Shown piece by piece: positions 1 to 9,269 of a stretch of 64,000 nt of DNA. Below the pieces are notes generated by a model that saw nothing but the letters and a program-made list of their open reading frames with translations, had not been told where the DNA came from and searched no databases. This stretch comes from Serpula lacrymans var. lacrymans S7.9 (Eukaryota > Basidiomycota > Agaricomycetes > Boletales > Serpulaceae). The position numbers and the translations under genes were made by a program. Positions within the stretch are counted from its first letter, which is position 1; each line of letters starts with the position of its first letter. The stretch is taken from positions 62,001-126,000 of the forward strand of contig NW_006763293.1 of the NCBI RefSeq assembly GCF_000218685.1, given 5' to 3'.

Positions 1-726
1 ATTATAGTTCATAATAATGGTGTGAATCTTTGTACCAGCCTAAGGAAAATGGGTGTTTTTTTGGTAACATCATGTTGTCTTCTATCAGTGTCAGTAAACA
101 AACCTGTATATGCTCTTGAAAATGAAGTTGGCACAACAGTTTTCATGCACAAAGTTTTAGCATTGCCTTAAGATTTGTTTGTGTTTACCCTAGAGTCGGG
201 GATTGGCGCCGCTACGATTTATATAAATGATCTACTATGTAGTTGTTTTACTACTAGACTCGGTATGAATCGCGTGACTCTGTGAGATCCTATCCAATCC
301 GGTACAAATTGTGTCATTTTCGACCGTGACTGGACTGATCTTTGACCCCGGTCAATATGCGTACCCTTTCTCTGTCCTCTGAACCGCCCACAGCTTCCAT
401 TGTAGAATTAAGCTCCATGGAATATAAGGCAATACCACCTGCAATCTCTAAACCTGTAGCACTGTCATCAATCCCACCACCAACCTCCAAAATACCGTCC
501 GTCACGCTCGATAGCGATGTCATCACAGACAATATGGCTGCAAGGCTTTCCATGAGTTTTCTGGGCCATGTCATGTTCTTGAAGAGTCAAGTTCCTTTGT
601 TGGTCTGCTATCTTCAGCACTCATCGTTCGGGTCTTAATGCTGCCTTTCAGTCCAGTCATACAGCTGGCGCGAATGCCTGGCAGTAATGTAAGCTTTTAT
701 CGAGTCTTTTACCATTCTCTGGAACT
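1..726. other. Left-edge region with no supported gene
   Basis: AT-rich sequence. Open frames exist on both strands around 314-640 and 635-830, but neither shows a recognisable family, and the two strands mirror each other. Upstream exon(s) of the gene that reads through 727-1838 probably lie in the right half, for example near an ATG at 674, but no splice solution is convincing. Confidence 0.4.
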
Positions 727-1838
727 TGATTAATTCGCCCTTCAAACAAGACAAACAATCGCGCGTCCAAAAAGCGAGCTGAGCTGCTGAACTCGCTTGA
801 CACTCTTGCATCGCATTTGAACACGACATTCACCTCTCTATCCACAGCCATCGCGCTGAAAGAAAAGTCGGGCGCCAGAGACTCGGATGGTAGCATCAAA
901 GATAGCTCCCAGCACGATCAGAGCAGAACATCAGTTGCCTATCTTGCTATCGTACTGGGATCAACTATCGGTGCAGCTAAAGCCCGGGTGATACTTGGTG
1001 TAAATGGTCTGGAAATCAAAGTCTGGGGCGAGAGAGAAGAACTCAATGTTGAGGGAACTTCGTCTGGTACGGATTCGGAAGATAACGAAGAAAGTCTCGA
1101 AGGTTCAGGTTCTGGCGAAAGCTCCAGCAGTGATGGCAGTGAATCAGAGCGAGACTCTGGTGCAGAGTCGGAACATGACGATGATGAGGCAGATTGTTTG
1201 AGTGATCGGGATAGCCAATCAGGGAGTGAAGCAAGCTGTTCAGACTCGTGCGAGTCTCCACCTCGTTCTCGAAGTCCATCTCCCACACCGTCATATCAAT
1301 CGACACCCGACTCGGAAGCGCCGTCTCCGCCGCCATCACCATCAAGGCGTTTCCAATCCCATGCTGAAGAACAAGAGACTTTACGAACTGCTGAGAGACT
1401 TCTTTCACGGACGTTAGCGAGTGCCTGTGCAGAAGGAGAAGACACAGGAATGGCTTCTGAGATGGGTAAGTAAAATTGATGGACCCACAGTCAATATACG
1501 AACTTTATTGTTTCCCTTTAGCGCCAACACAGACGCATATACTCCTACGTGCACCCAGGAGATTTGTACATCCTGCTTGGATACCGAGACAGAATCTCAA
1601 TAATTCGATGGACGATACTCTCGCAGACTTTCTACAAGAATCCCGCCCAGGAAATAGCCCGCATGGTATCAAAAAGAAAAGATCGAAGAAAGGAATCAAA
1701 GTTGAGGGCGTGTGGATCAAATCTCGGGGAGTTGGTGTAGAGGACCCGACAGAAGACAACGACGAAACTATTGCAGAGGAAGACGAGTATATTTGGTGGA
1801 CTTGGGATGGAAAGCTAGCCGGATTTGCTGACTGGTAG
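727..1838 (+). CDS. Acidic, Ser-rich hypothetical protein (5' end unresolved)
   Basis: I do not recognise this gene. The frame is open from about 727, after a stop, with no ATG before the coding-like stretch, so a first exon is probably missing upstream. Exon A ends at 1465 with donor GTAAGT. A 56-nt intron follows, and exon B runs 1522-1838. The join is phase 1 and keeps the frame. The N-terminal third contains a helical stretch (LNSLDTLASHLNTTF). It is followed by a long Ser/Glu/Asp low-complexity region with SPSP motifs that resembles a disordered nuclear segment. The C-terminal exon holds a lysine cluster (IKKKRSKKGIK) and ends in an aromatic patch (YIWWTWDGKLAGFADW), which looks like the conserved part. 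It converges on the alkyltransferase gene with only about 180 bp between them. Function cannot be assigned. Confidence 0.6.
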
Positions 1839-2014
1839 ATTCACTGACCCTATTCGTGGTTTCTTTACACTTGCACCAGTCATCATAACCTGACAAGAAG
1901 TGAAGCGGAACATATTGTATCGAACTACTGTAACAGTACCAAAATAAAAATACATGCATCATCCAAAGGTCCGCGGATTAGCAGAAGTGAAAGAGGTCTG
2001 CTGCCAGGGGTTAA

Positions 2015-2713
2015 TTACCCTCTCCAAATATAACTTTCGTTATATAGATACCCGTCTCTTGTAAACTTCACTCCTTCTTTGGCTAGCATTTCCATCTTTC
2101 GGTTGCACTGTAACCCAGTCGTCTTGCCGTCTTTACTTTTAGCGTCAACACCCCACTCGCCGTAGAAACCGCCGATATACAGATTGGACGCGACGATGCG
2201 ATGACATGGTACAAATGGTGCAAACGGATTGTTGCGCAATGCAGATCCAACTGAAAAGTCCATGTCACCATATATACGATGGAAAGACGAGATGGAGCTT
2301 ACTAGTGCGAGGAGACCCCTCTCCAAGGGCAAGACAGATATCCTTGTACGTAGTCACGCGTCCCACAGGGATTGTCCTGACATAGTCATATACTTCCCAC
2401 CGATGAGGTGTTACATGCTATGGCAGAAAAGAAAGCTCAGTAAATGAATCGGAAATACCAGACAACGCGTAAAATTACCTTTCCAGCTGCTGTTTTATAC
2501 GAGGCTCGCTCTGAAGCGGTGAGCGGATATTTTATATTGCCTTAGAGGGTCATTCAGAAGCCACAATGCGTTTCGCAATGATAGCTCACAAACTGCGAGG
2601 TCTTGAGGTTCATCGCTTACAGTAAAAGCTTCAATGACTGATTTGCGCGTCTTGAAGGTAGAGACTCGGATAGTTGTAATTTTGTTTCCAGTGGTGGTTC
2701 TGATAGCCGGCAT
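2015..2713 (-). CDS. MGT1: Methylated-DNA--[protein]-cysteine S-methyltransferase (MGMT/Ogt)
   Basis: A suicide DNA-repair protein that moves alkyl groups from O6-alkylguanine to its own cysteine, acting in the nucleus. It has four exons: 2590-2713, 2479-2540, 2303-2417 and 2015-2250. The total is 537 nt, or 178 aa, and all joins keep frame. The diagnostic active-site block is in the last exon, with PCHRIVAS carrying the acceptor Cys in the P-C-H-R context, preceded by VGSALRNNPF. Exon 3 gives RWEVYDYVRTIPVGRVTTY, the DNA-binding HTH region with its usual arginine. Length is typical for the family. The start at 2713 is the only ATG that gives an open first exon leading into the conserved YPLTASE segment. 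It lies between the acidic unknown and the ISG12-like gene, with no functional link apparent. Confidence 0.93.
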
Positions 2714-3051
2714 TGTTAACTTGGAATTTGTATGTGTATAATATTTATGATGGTGGTTAAAAGTAACGTGGAGTGCCCTTTTCGTGTGGGATGTCTGACT
2801 TTTGTGCTTATCGTCGCGAGTCAAATCCGAAGGCGTAAATCACTTGTGCAGCACGTGATCTCACCCCCCCTGCAGCTTTTTCGTGCCCTCTCTTATTTCT
2901 CTTGAAAAAAATCTTGACTTATGTCAAGAACCACCAACTTGCTTCTTGCCCAATCGAAGTCAATGAGATTCATATTGCAAAGTAAACAATTATCTACGCA
3001 AATGAATAGGTGGATCATACTGTAACATCTACCAGAAACTCGCTGGCAAGT
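2714..3051. other. Intergenic region, MGMT 5' flank and ISG12-like 3' flank
   Basis: This holds the presumptive MGMT promoter. A CACGTG E-box-type palindrome lies near 2853, followed by a C-run. Nothing else is recognisable. Confidence 0.4.
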
Positions 3052-3779
3052 CTAAGCCTTGGTCTTGTCTCCCACCAGCCTCTTTCCCAGAATCCTCATA
3101 CCTCCAAGAGCAGTCAGAGCTCCGCCAGCAAGAACAGGGCCTGCTGCTGGCGCAGCTGTCATTGCAAACGATTGTACTGCGGAGAAAGCACCACATGTGG
3201 CGGCACCGTATACAGACGATTGAACCCCAGCGGCAATTGAGCCTGTTCCTTTGTCAGAACCAATAATAACTAGGCATAAAGTATGAACTAACCTCCAACT
3301 GGCCCTGCGGCACTGAAGCCAGCTGCGTTCGCAACCATTAAACCAACCGTGGGGAGAACAATCGCGCTTCCAACTACTGTAAGGGCGATACCACCAGAGA
3401 TCGCAAGAGCGGGATGTTCGTCGTGGAATTTTTTGATATCTTTGAGTTCGAGGGCCCGTACATCTAAGGGTAATGATTAAGGTAAAGTTATGAGAATACA
3501 TCGTGATGGGCCTACGGGAAATTCACCTGAAAACGCTTCTCCTACTGTGGCTTTCATACCTTGAAGGTCACTTCCTACCGTGGCTTTCATCTCCTGAAGT
3601 TCACCTCCTACCATGGCTTTTATCCCTTGAAGCTCGTCTTTTATAGCCTCTCGCAGAGGAGCGGCCTTATCCACCCATTTACCAAGGTCTGACCCGGATA
3701 ATTGAGCCAATGTAGGTTTGTATTTCCATAGCTCTAACCTCTGTGCAGCGTTTGTTGCCGCGGCGATTGTTGACACCAT
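3052..3779 (-). CDS. ISG12/IFI6-like small membrane protein
   Basis: Three exons (3527-3779, 3293-3463, 3052-3248) encode 206 aa with clean joins. The C-terminal half is the interferon-alpha-inducible 6-16/ISG12 type of Gly/Ala-rich hydrophobic hairpin (GPVGGTGSIAAGVQSSVYG, then AAPAAGPVLAGGALTALGG). In animals such proteins sit in mitochondrial or ER membranes, and in Agaricomycetes the family is common with unknown role. The N-terminal half is amphipathic and carries three tandem 11-residue units of the pattern LQ-x-(I/M)-K-A-x-V-G-x-x, encoded by 33-bp DNA repeats around 3540-3640. A short basic tail (KRLVGDKTKA) ends the protein. The family assignment rests on composition and the glycine pattern. 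The function in fungi is not known. Confidence 0.75.
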
Positions 3780-4024
3780 CTCCTACGAGTTGTAAGAGTA
3801 AAATTGTGCTCTATACAGTAACTCAAGAGGGTACGGAACGATGTATGGTAAATGTACCACAACTTGAACCCCGCACAGCCAAAATAACAAGTGTATACAG
3901 GTTGTACCCACAAGTAGTTCATAGCTCGCCTTATATGGGGTAGGACAGAATAGACGCTGAGGCACTTTGACACGAACCAGTACACTTATATCAAGTTAGA
4001 GGCGGACTCATGTACTGTATCTGC
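3780..4024. other. Spacer upstream of the ISG12-like gene
   Basis: Likely promoter region of the ISG12-like gene. It ends where the duplicated carboxypeptidase sequence begins. No other feature is recognised. Confidence 0.4.
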
Positions 4025-4714
4025 GGCACGGTGCTGCCTAGGAGCTTGATTGTGACTGGCCAGCGAGTAACAACAACTGTGTATATAACACGAACATGTC
4101 GTTGGTACACTGTTAATATAAACATTGATATACGCCCTTACAATTAATATAAGCAACAACATGGAAACTGACTGCTCGTGCATTACAAGATCAGGTTTAT
4201 GTGGTAGCAGTGCCTATTCACGGGGTATCCCTAAAGCCCATCAAATATTGCATGATCTGGAACGCAGCCTAAAGAACAACGAAGAGAATAAATATTGTTC
4301 AAGTCTTTGAATAATCCAGTGTATTACCACAGGAGCGAATTGGGGAACCCTGAGGTTCCCTGATTTCTCCAGGGTTATCATTAATGATGCCACCATGACA
4401 GATGACACTACTCACAGATCATGCTATTAAGATACGCCATTGTCATGTAAGTCAGCAGAACTGATGAGAGGCATTACACTTACTTCTGGATTATGATCCT
4501 CATTCTTGATGACAGACATCAGCTCCATGTTCAGAACACAACAGAAAGACTCACCCTTCAGCGATAAGAATGAAATCAGCAAGGCCATGGATGATCACAC
4601 TCCTCTGGCTCTTCTCAATCACGTTCGGCAGAACAGTGGACGCTGGAAGCAAGCTTCCATCTCCGTTGGGGAAGACGTTGACGTTTGAGCATTTGGTCCA
4701 TTCCATATCAACAG
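4025..4714 (-). pseudogene. Truncated duplicate of the 3' end of the S10 serine carboxypeptidase gene
   Basis: This stretch is nearly identical to 16586-17453, which is the 3' UTR and last exons of the intact carboxypeptidase, in the same orientation. The region matching the stop codon and last exon is 4218-4268. Homology stops abruptly at 4714, corresponding to a point inside exon 12 of the intact gene, so everything upstream (signal peptide, nucleophile serine region) is absent. Relative to the intact copy it also lacks 179 bp equal to 16916-17094, which removes nearly all of exon 15. The rest has only scattered substitutions. It is a dead fragment and marks the left border of the repeat-rich block. 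Confidence 0.9.
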
Positions 4715-4848
4715 CCTGACATCGCTCCGGATAAGATTAGATCATCCTATGAACCGTGTGAGAATGGACGGTCAGACTGTCCGTTTTTGCACGGTCCAGC
4801 AGCATGGCACTGCTCCCCCCGAGTAATCTATCAACATCCGCTCTTTCA

Positions 4849-7253
4849 ATGTCCACCCATATTGCACCAAATATCTTGTCTGAGGATCAAGTCCAGCCCA
4901 TCCTTGAGCAAATTGTTATGCACTTGAAGCATAATTCTCCATATATGTCCAGGTGAGAAATCATTCTCTGGCTACATTCCTGATCTGATTTTTTCCCCTA
5001 GCAATTTTATATTGAACCATCAAGTTTCCCTGAGTTTGTGGACAAGCTCAGAGAAACCGACTACAGCACTCTAAGGTATGATTTTTTGTGAGTGAGTATA
5101 CTGTACTTATGTCCCTACTTCCAGATATATGTATGACCATATGAAAAGCATCCTGCAACTGAGCATGCCTACTCCTGTACATGAAGTTTTCATTGAGCGC
5201 CTCAGTGAACTTTTACAGGGGAAACTGTCAGGCCTTATCAGACGGTCAGATGGGAAGTTCAAGTTGAGTTCTAATACGTCCAAGTTCCTCCGGCGAGGTC
5301 AAATCACCACTGTACCCAACTTAGTCCTCAAGTTCCAAAGCCTCAACCCTAGCACTGAGTGGCAGGAGTTGTTCATTGTTGAGGTCTCCCACTCCCAGTC
5401 ACTTGGCAACGTCACCCAGAAGGTGAAAAAGTACTGGGAGGAGCTCCCCCACCTTGTTGGCATTCTAGTTGTCAAATTCTATGAATTCCACAAATACGCA
5501 AAACCCCAATATGGGTATGCTGAACCTGTCAACATGCAGTATTGGTACAACTTACAAAAGGATGACAATATCAAATATGGCCCTCTGAGGACAGCTGATG
5601 GCGTAACATGGGCGGGTACATTTGTGGTGGATATGTACCTCTATGAAAAGGATCAAAAGACTGTGGGGAAGGAGGACTACGCAAGGGATCTTCCTATGCC
5701 CGTAGTACTGGTGCATTCCCTCTTGATCACAACATTCTTTGTCTAATATAACATACATACAGAGGGTAGTACCTAATAGAGATGTGGGCCAACTCTATCC
5801 CACTCAAGCCCAGAAAGATGAATTCAACGAAGTTTTCAATCGTGTTATTACCAGGTCAATTTTGGAGATGGAGAATATTATGAGGAGTGCACCCCAGACT
5901 ATTGCTAACCTAGAAGCTGAAATTGTAGCTGCTCAGATTGCAGCGCTAGAGGTTGCTACCCAGGATTTAATAGCAAACTGCACTGGTGTTACAATAACAC
6001 AATTTTCGGACCTTTCCTTCTTTTTCATTCTCCGATTTAACCTTGTACTTTAGCCTTCACACATGGTGCCACGCGGCACTTCCCTTTTTCCAAACTCCTC
6101 TTTCTTGCGCCACGTTGCCTTTTTTCTTATTTTAGATACAAGTCTCTCACACAGTGGAGCTGGCCATGCAGGCTAGGCCCCATAACATCACCAGCCACTG
6201 TCTCTATCAACTGTATAGTACACATGTACAAACAACCCTGTAGTAGTATATATACCTCAATAGATCCAGGAGACTCCTCAGCAAGTCCTCCTGTTGTATA
6301 CCAACAAACTCTCTGCAGCTTAAAGGGTAACCACTCCCTCAAACATCTTCTTTATAGTGTGTTCTTGTGTGCACCAGAGTAACTAACTCTTGGTTATTAC
6401 AACTGGTCGTCCTCCTCAGAGTGGTACCCATTCACGCACCCCCACCACTACTCTACCTACTCCCCATTTGTGCCCCCAAGTATTGCCTAAAGAGATATCT
6501 CCCATTGATCTCTCAGTCTTCAAAGTCCAGCTGGATTTTGATAACTTTCTTCAGGCTTTTCAAGGATCTGTAGCTGATCTGGCACATAGATGTTTTCAGG
6601 ATCATTATAATGCCCCCCAAAGTCATGCTAAGGCAGCTAGGAGAAGGAGTCCTTTTCACTCTGAAGAAGAAGTGGGTCGGCTTGTTCAACAGAGATTGGG
6701 TGGAGTTATCTCCAGCAATGCTAACAATATCATAAGGGGGCAGTGAGAAATGGACAAGGCATTATATGTATTAATTTTCTTGTACTTGTAAACAATTTGT
6801 TACTTGAGACATATACAACCTCTTTTTGTTATAACAGCAGGTCTCCATAGGGGCATCTTGGGACAATATTGCAACAGTACCAGCCAACAGTTACCAGGTG
6901 ATGCTAGAGGAGGACAATGAGTGGGACAACATTAACCACAGAAATTCTCAGGCTCCCTCATCAGTGGCGGTGTATTTGTGGAGGTACTCAACAATGATTG
7001 GGTGATATTACACTATGGATTCTGGGAGACAAAAGTCACCAGACCTTAGGGACACATATTGGCTGCAGCCATCAACAGAAACTGGCTGCCCTCACTTGGC
7101 TGTGTGTGCATCAGGGGGAGGGAGTTTACTGCCCCACAGATGGATGACATCTTCACTCATGCACACAAGGCCAGTGCATATATCCAGCTGCACCAAGTTA
7201 AAGCCCTAGTGGCAGAGGCTCAGCAACATGTGGCCAATAGAAACCCATCCTGA
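4849..7253 (+). pseudogene. PD-(D/E)XK/Uma2-like hypothetical gene, interrupted by a solo LTR
   Basis: Exons at 4849-4952, 5002-5075, 5125-5701 and 5763-5986 read as one protein. The core (about 5290-5500) has the order PNLVLKF ... ELFIVEVSHSQS ... K..YWEE, which resembles the Uma2/PD-(D/E)XK nuclease fold, although the catalytic E-x-K is E-x-S here. That assignment is inference. A coiled-coil-like EAEIVAAQIAALEVATQDL follows. At 5986 a 415-bp LTR with 5-bp duplication ACTGG cuts the exon. Removing the LTR and one duplication restores the same frame into 6407-6746 (RPPQSGTHSRTP ...). Further decayed coding follows to 7253, including an in-frame TAG at 7047. The join of exons 1 and 2 is out of frame. 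The gene is almost certainly not functional. Its family is unknown to me beyond the fold guess. Confidence 0.6.
5987..6401 (+). mobile_element. Solo LTR A1 (415 bp) with 5-bp TSD ACTGG
   Basis: Starts TGTTACAATA and ends GGTTATTACA. It is flanked by perfect ACTGG at 5982-5986 and 6402-6406. The sequence recurs, inverted, at 13654-14430, and the shared blocks include the GCCA-GGCACTT segment, ACACATGTACAAA and GGAGACTCCTCAGCAAGTCC. No internal retroelement coding lies beside it. It is therefore a solo LTR left by LTR-LTR recombination, inserted in the coding exon of the Uma2-like gene. Confidence 0.88.
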
Positions 7254-7520
7254 CCCACAAATATATACTTGCCAACTGGAGAATACCCAACTGGGTGAAA
7301 GGAAAGGAAGAACAAACAGCAAAAGCAACAGCTTCTACATTAGCGGCTACAGAAGGCAGTAAGCCAATCATTGCAAAAGCACCCCATAAGAAGAAGGGCG
7401 TCCTAATGCCAAAGCTGACTGGACTAGCATTGGAGTGGGTGAACTGACTCATCAGGAAAAACCCAGATGGCTATGATAGCTCAAATAGCACTATATGGGT
7501 TATAGCTGGTATAGTTGGTA
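7254..7520. other. Unassigned repeat-block sequence
   Basis: No open coding frame of note. It is probably decayed 3' sequence of the interrupted gene or of another element. Short ATAG/GCTAT-rich stretches begin near 7470. Confidence 0.3.
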
Positions 7521-7525
7521 TAGAC

Positions 7526-7955
7526 TGTTACGCACAAAGTGCTTAACAAAGTCTTGTGTTTGTTCAAGGAGTTATCTGTAGCTTATCTGAGGATAAGTTC
7601 AAGAGCACAGTTTTGAGCAGAGTTCTAGTGAGAGGAAATCACTTGTTCTTCTGGTAGGAAGTCTGGTTCTTAGAGTCTAGCTTTGTGAGTGTAAACTGTG
7701 TAGAATTATGTTGAGGAAAATACTACTATGTGTACATGGCTATATATAGGCAATGTCATCGGTGATGGGAGTTATGTCCTATCTAGGGTAGGCCCATCCG
7801 TTGAAGGACTAGTACTATGACAAGGTAATACAAATGCAAGAATATCAGAAGTATTCGTGAAGGAATATAAGTCATCAGTCCGCTGGTATAACCGATGAGT
7901 AAAGGAAAATGACTGGTCCATGAAAAGAAGTAAAAGTGAAGTAGAAACTGTAACA
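7526..7955. mobile_element. Solo LTR B (430 bp) with 5-bp TSD TAGAC
   Basis: On the + strand it runs from TGTTACGCAC to AACTGTAACA, giving TGTTAC/GTAACA inverted ends. It is flanked by perfect TAGAC at 7521-7525 and 7956-7960. A TATATATA core lies near 7742. No internal coding region is attached. Orientation is not certain, because the ends are palindromic and the TATA core reads on both strands. Confidence 0.85.
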
Positions 7956-8084
7956 TAGACAAGTACCTATTGTAACACTCTACATAGCTGGCATGTAGCT
8001 TTATCAGCTCTGATAGCTGTGTATAGTTCATATAGCTCCTATAGTTCTTATAGCAATATGATGGCTGACAGCAAAAAATCTATT

Positions 8085-8182
8085 GATTATGGAAATTGAA
8101 CCCACAACCACATATTAACCACTTTTTTGAGCTTACTAAGCATTTACATACCAGAGTACTTATTCACTACACCATGTAGGCT
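8085..8182 (-). repeat. tRNA-derived SINE-like sequence
   Basis: Read on the minus strand, an A-box-like TGGTGTAGTGAATAAG is followed about 60 nt later by a B-box-like GGGTTCAATTTCC, the spacing of an RNA polymerase III promoter of tRNA type. The predicted acceptor stem does not close well, so I see a tRNA-derived SINE head rather than a functional tRNA gene. AT-rich GCTAT-type low-complexity sequence surrounds it on both sides. Confidence 0.45.
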
Positions 8183-8534
8183 TATAAGGATTTCTGATAA
8201 GTTGTTGTTGTAACTTGAAGCTGCCTTGTATTTATGGAGTGTGAAATAAGTAGCTAGCTAATGAGGTATAGCACCTATGCAATGTTCTAGCAATTATTCT
8301 GATGATTATTCTGACTTTTTTAAAGATCCTTTTATCAAAACATTTTAGCTAGCTATATAGTACTATAGGCAGCTATAAGATACACTATAGATATGGTACC
8401 TGATAATCAGAAAATTAGTGATATTTTTGATGTTGGACTTACTTTTACTAAATAATGAGACTCAAATAGACAATCCCTAAAGTATACAATAGACAATTGG
8501 TATTGTATTGTATCACTGACATATAGCTACTATA
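8183..8534. other. AT-rich sequence left of the Tc1/mariner-type element
   Basis: Low-complexity AT-rich DNA with TAGCTA-type motifs. No gene seen. Confidence 0.3.
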
Positions 8535-8947
8535 TGGTGCTCTTCACTTAGCCACCACCTGTTTTGTGCAATATTCCCACCCCTTTAAGAAAAAATCTGA
8601 TTTTATTTTTGTCTTACCAAAATGATCCTTTCAACAAGAGGAACAAAACTGTAAGAGCATTTTTTTATTGGATTAAAATTGGCGGATATAAATATTTACA
8701 GAGGGGGTAATTTGGCCAGTGTGACAACACCAACAAGACACAGTCTTGGGGCACTGGAGCACAACGAAACAACACTCAAAAGAAGAAGAAGAGGTGGGAG
8801 TGGTTACCCATTTGGTAGGACCAAGTTGGTTGTTGGTAGACAACGGGTGGAATCGCTGAGTCCTTCCCCATGTATTGCTCCTGTATATACACTAAAATAT
8901 ATGAGGTACTGTACAGTTGTAAAAAAAATTTAAAGTCCGATGCTTAG

Positions 8948-9065
8948 CATGTGACCGGTCACATGATGAGTCTAGACATTGGTCAGGTGTTGTGTCACAT
9001 GACTGGTCATATGAAAAGTCAAAAATATAAAGTAAAGTAAATGGTCACATGACTGGTCATGTGAC
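8948..9065. repeat. Cluster of CACATG palindromes inside the transposon
   Basis: A perfect 18-bp palindrome CATGTGACCGGTCACATG lies at 8948-8965. A related copy is at 8994-9013. Two 10-bp arms GTCACATGAC/GTCATGTGAC separated by TG lie at 9044-9065. All three share GTCACATG. They lie about 410-530 bp inside the left terminal repeat, outside the coding part. Confidence 0.85.
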
Positions 9066-9269
9066 TTGGAAAAATAAAAGTAAAAGTACGAAAAAAGTGA
9101 AGGGTAAGTAGGTACTGGTACGTCGATTGTAACAGCCAGCACATACACATATTGTCCATTTTCAGTCAAAAAGGTGTGCTATGGTCTCCGGAACATGTCT
9201 TTGTGATTTATATTTTGTCGAGCTGAATTTCTTAAACTGTAACTGTGCACCTCTGGTCCCCAAGCTTGA

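Noticed and set aside
314..638. Overlapping open frames on both strands near the left edge
   Set aside because: They mirror each other on opposite strands, have no family features, and no convincing splice links them to neighbours.
4849..5986. Active restriction-like nuclease or defence system
   Set aside because: The E-x-K position reads E-x-S, the exon 1/2 join is out of frame and an LTR cuts the gene. Only a fold resemblance can be claimed.
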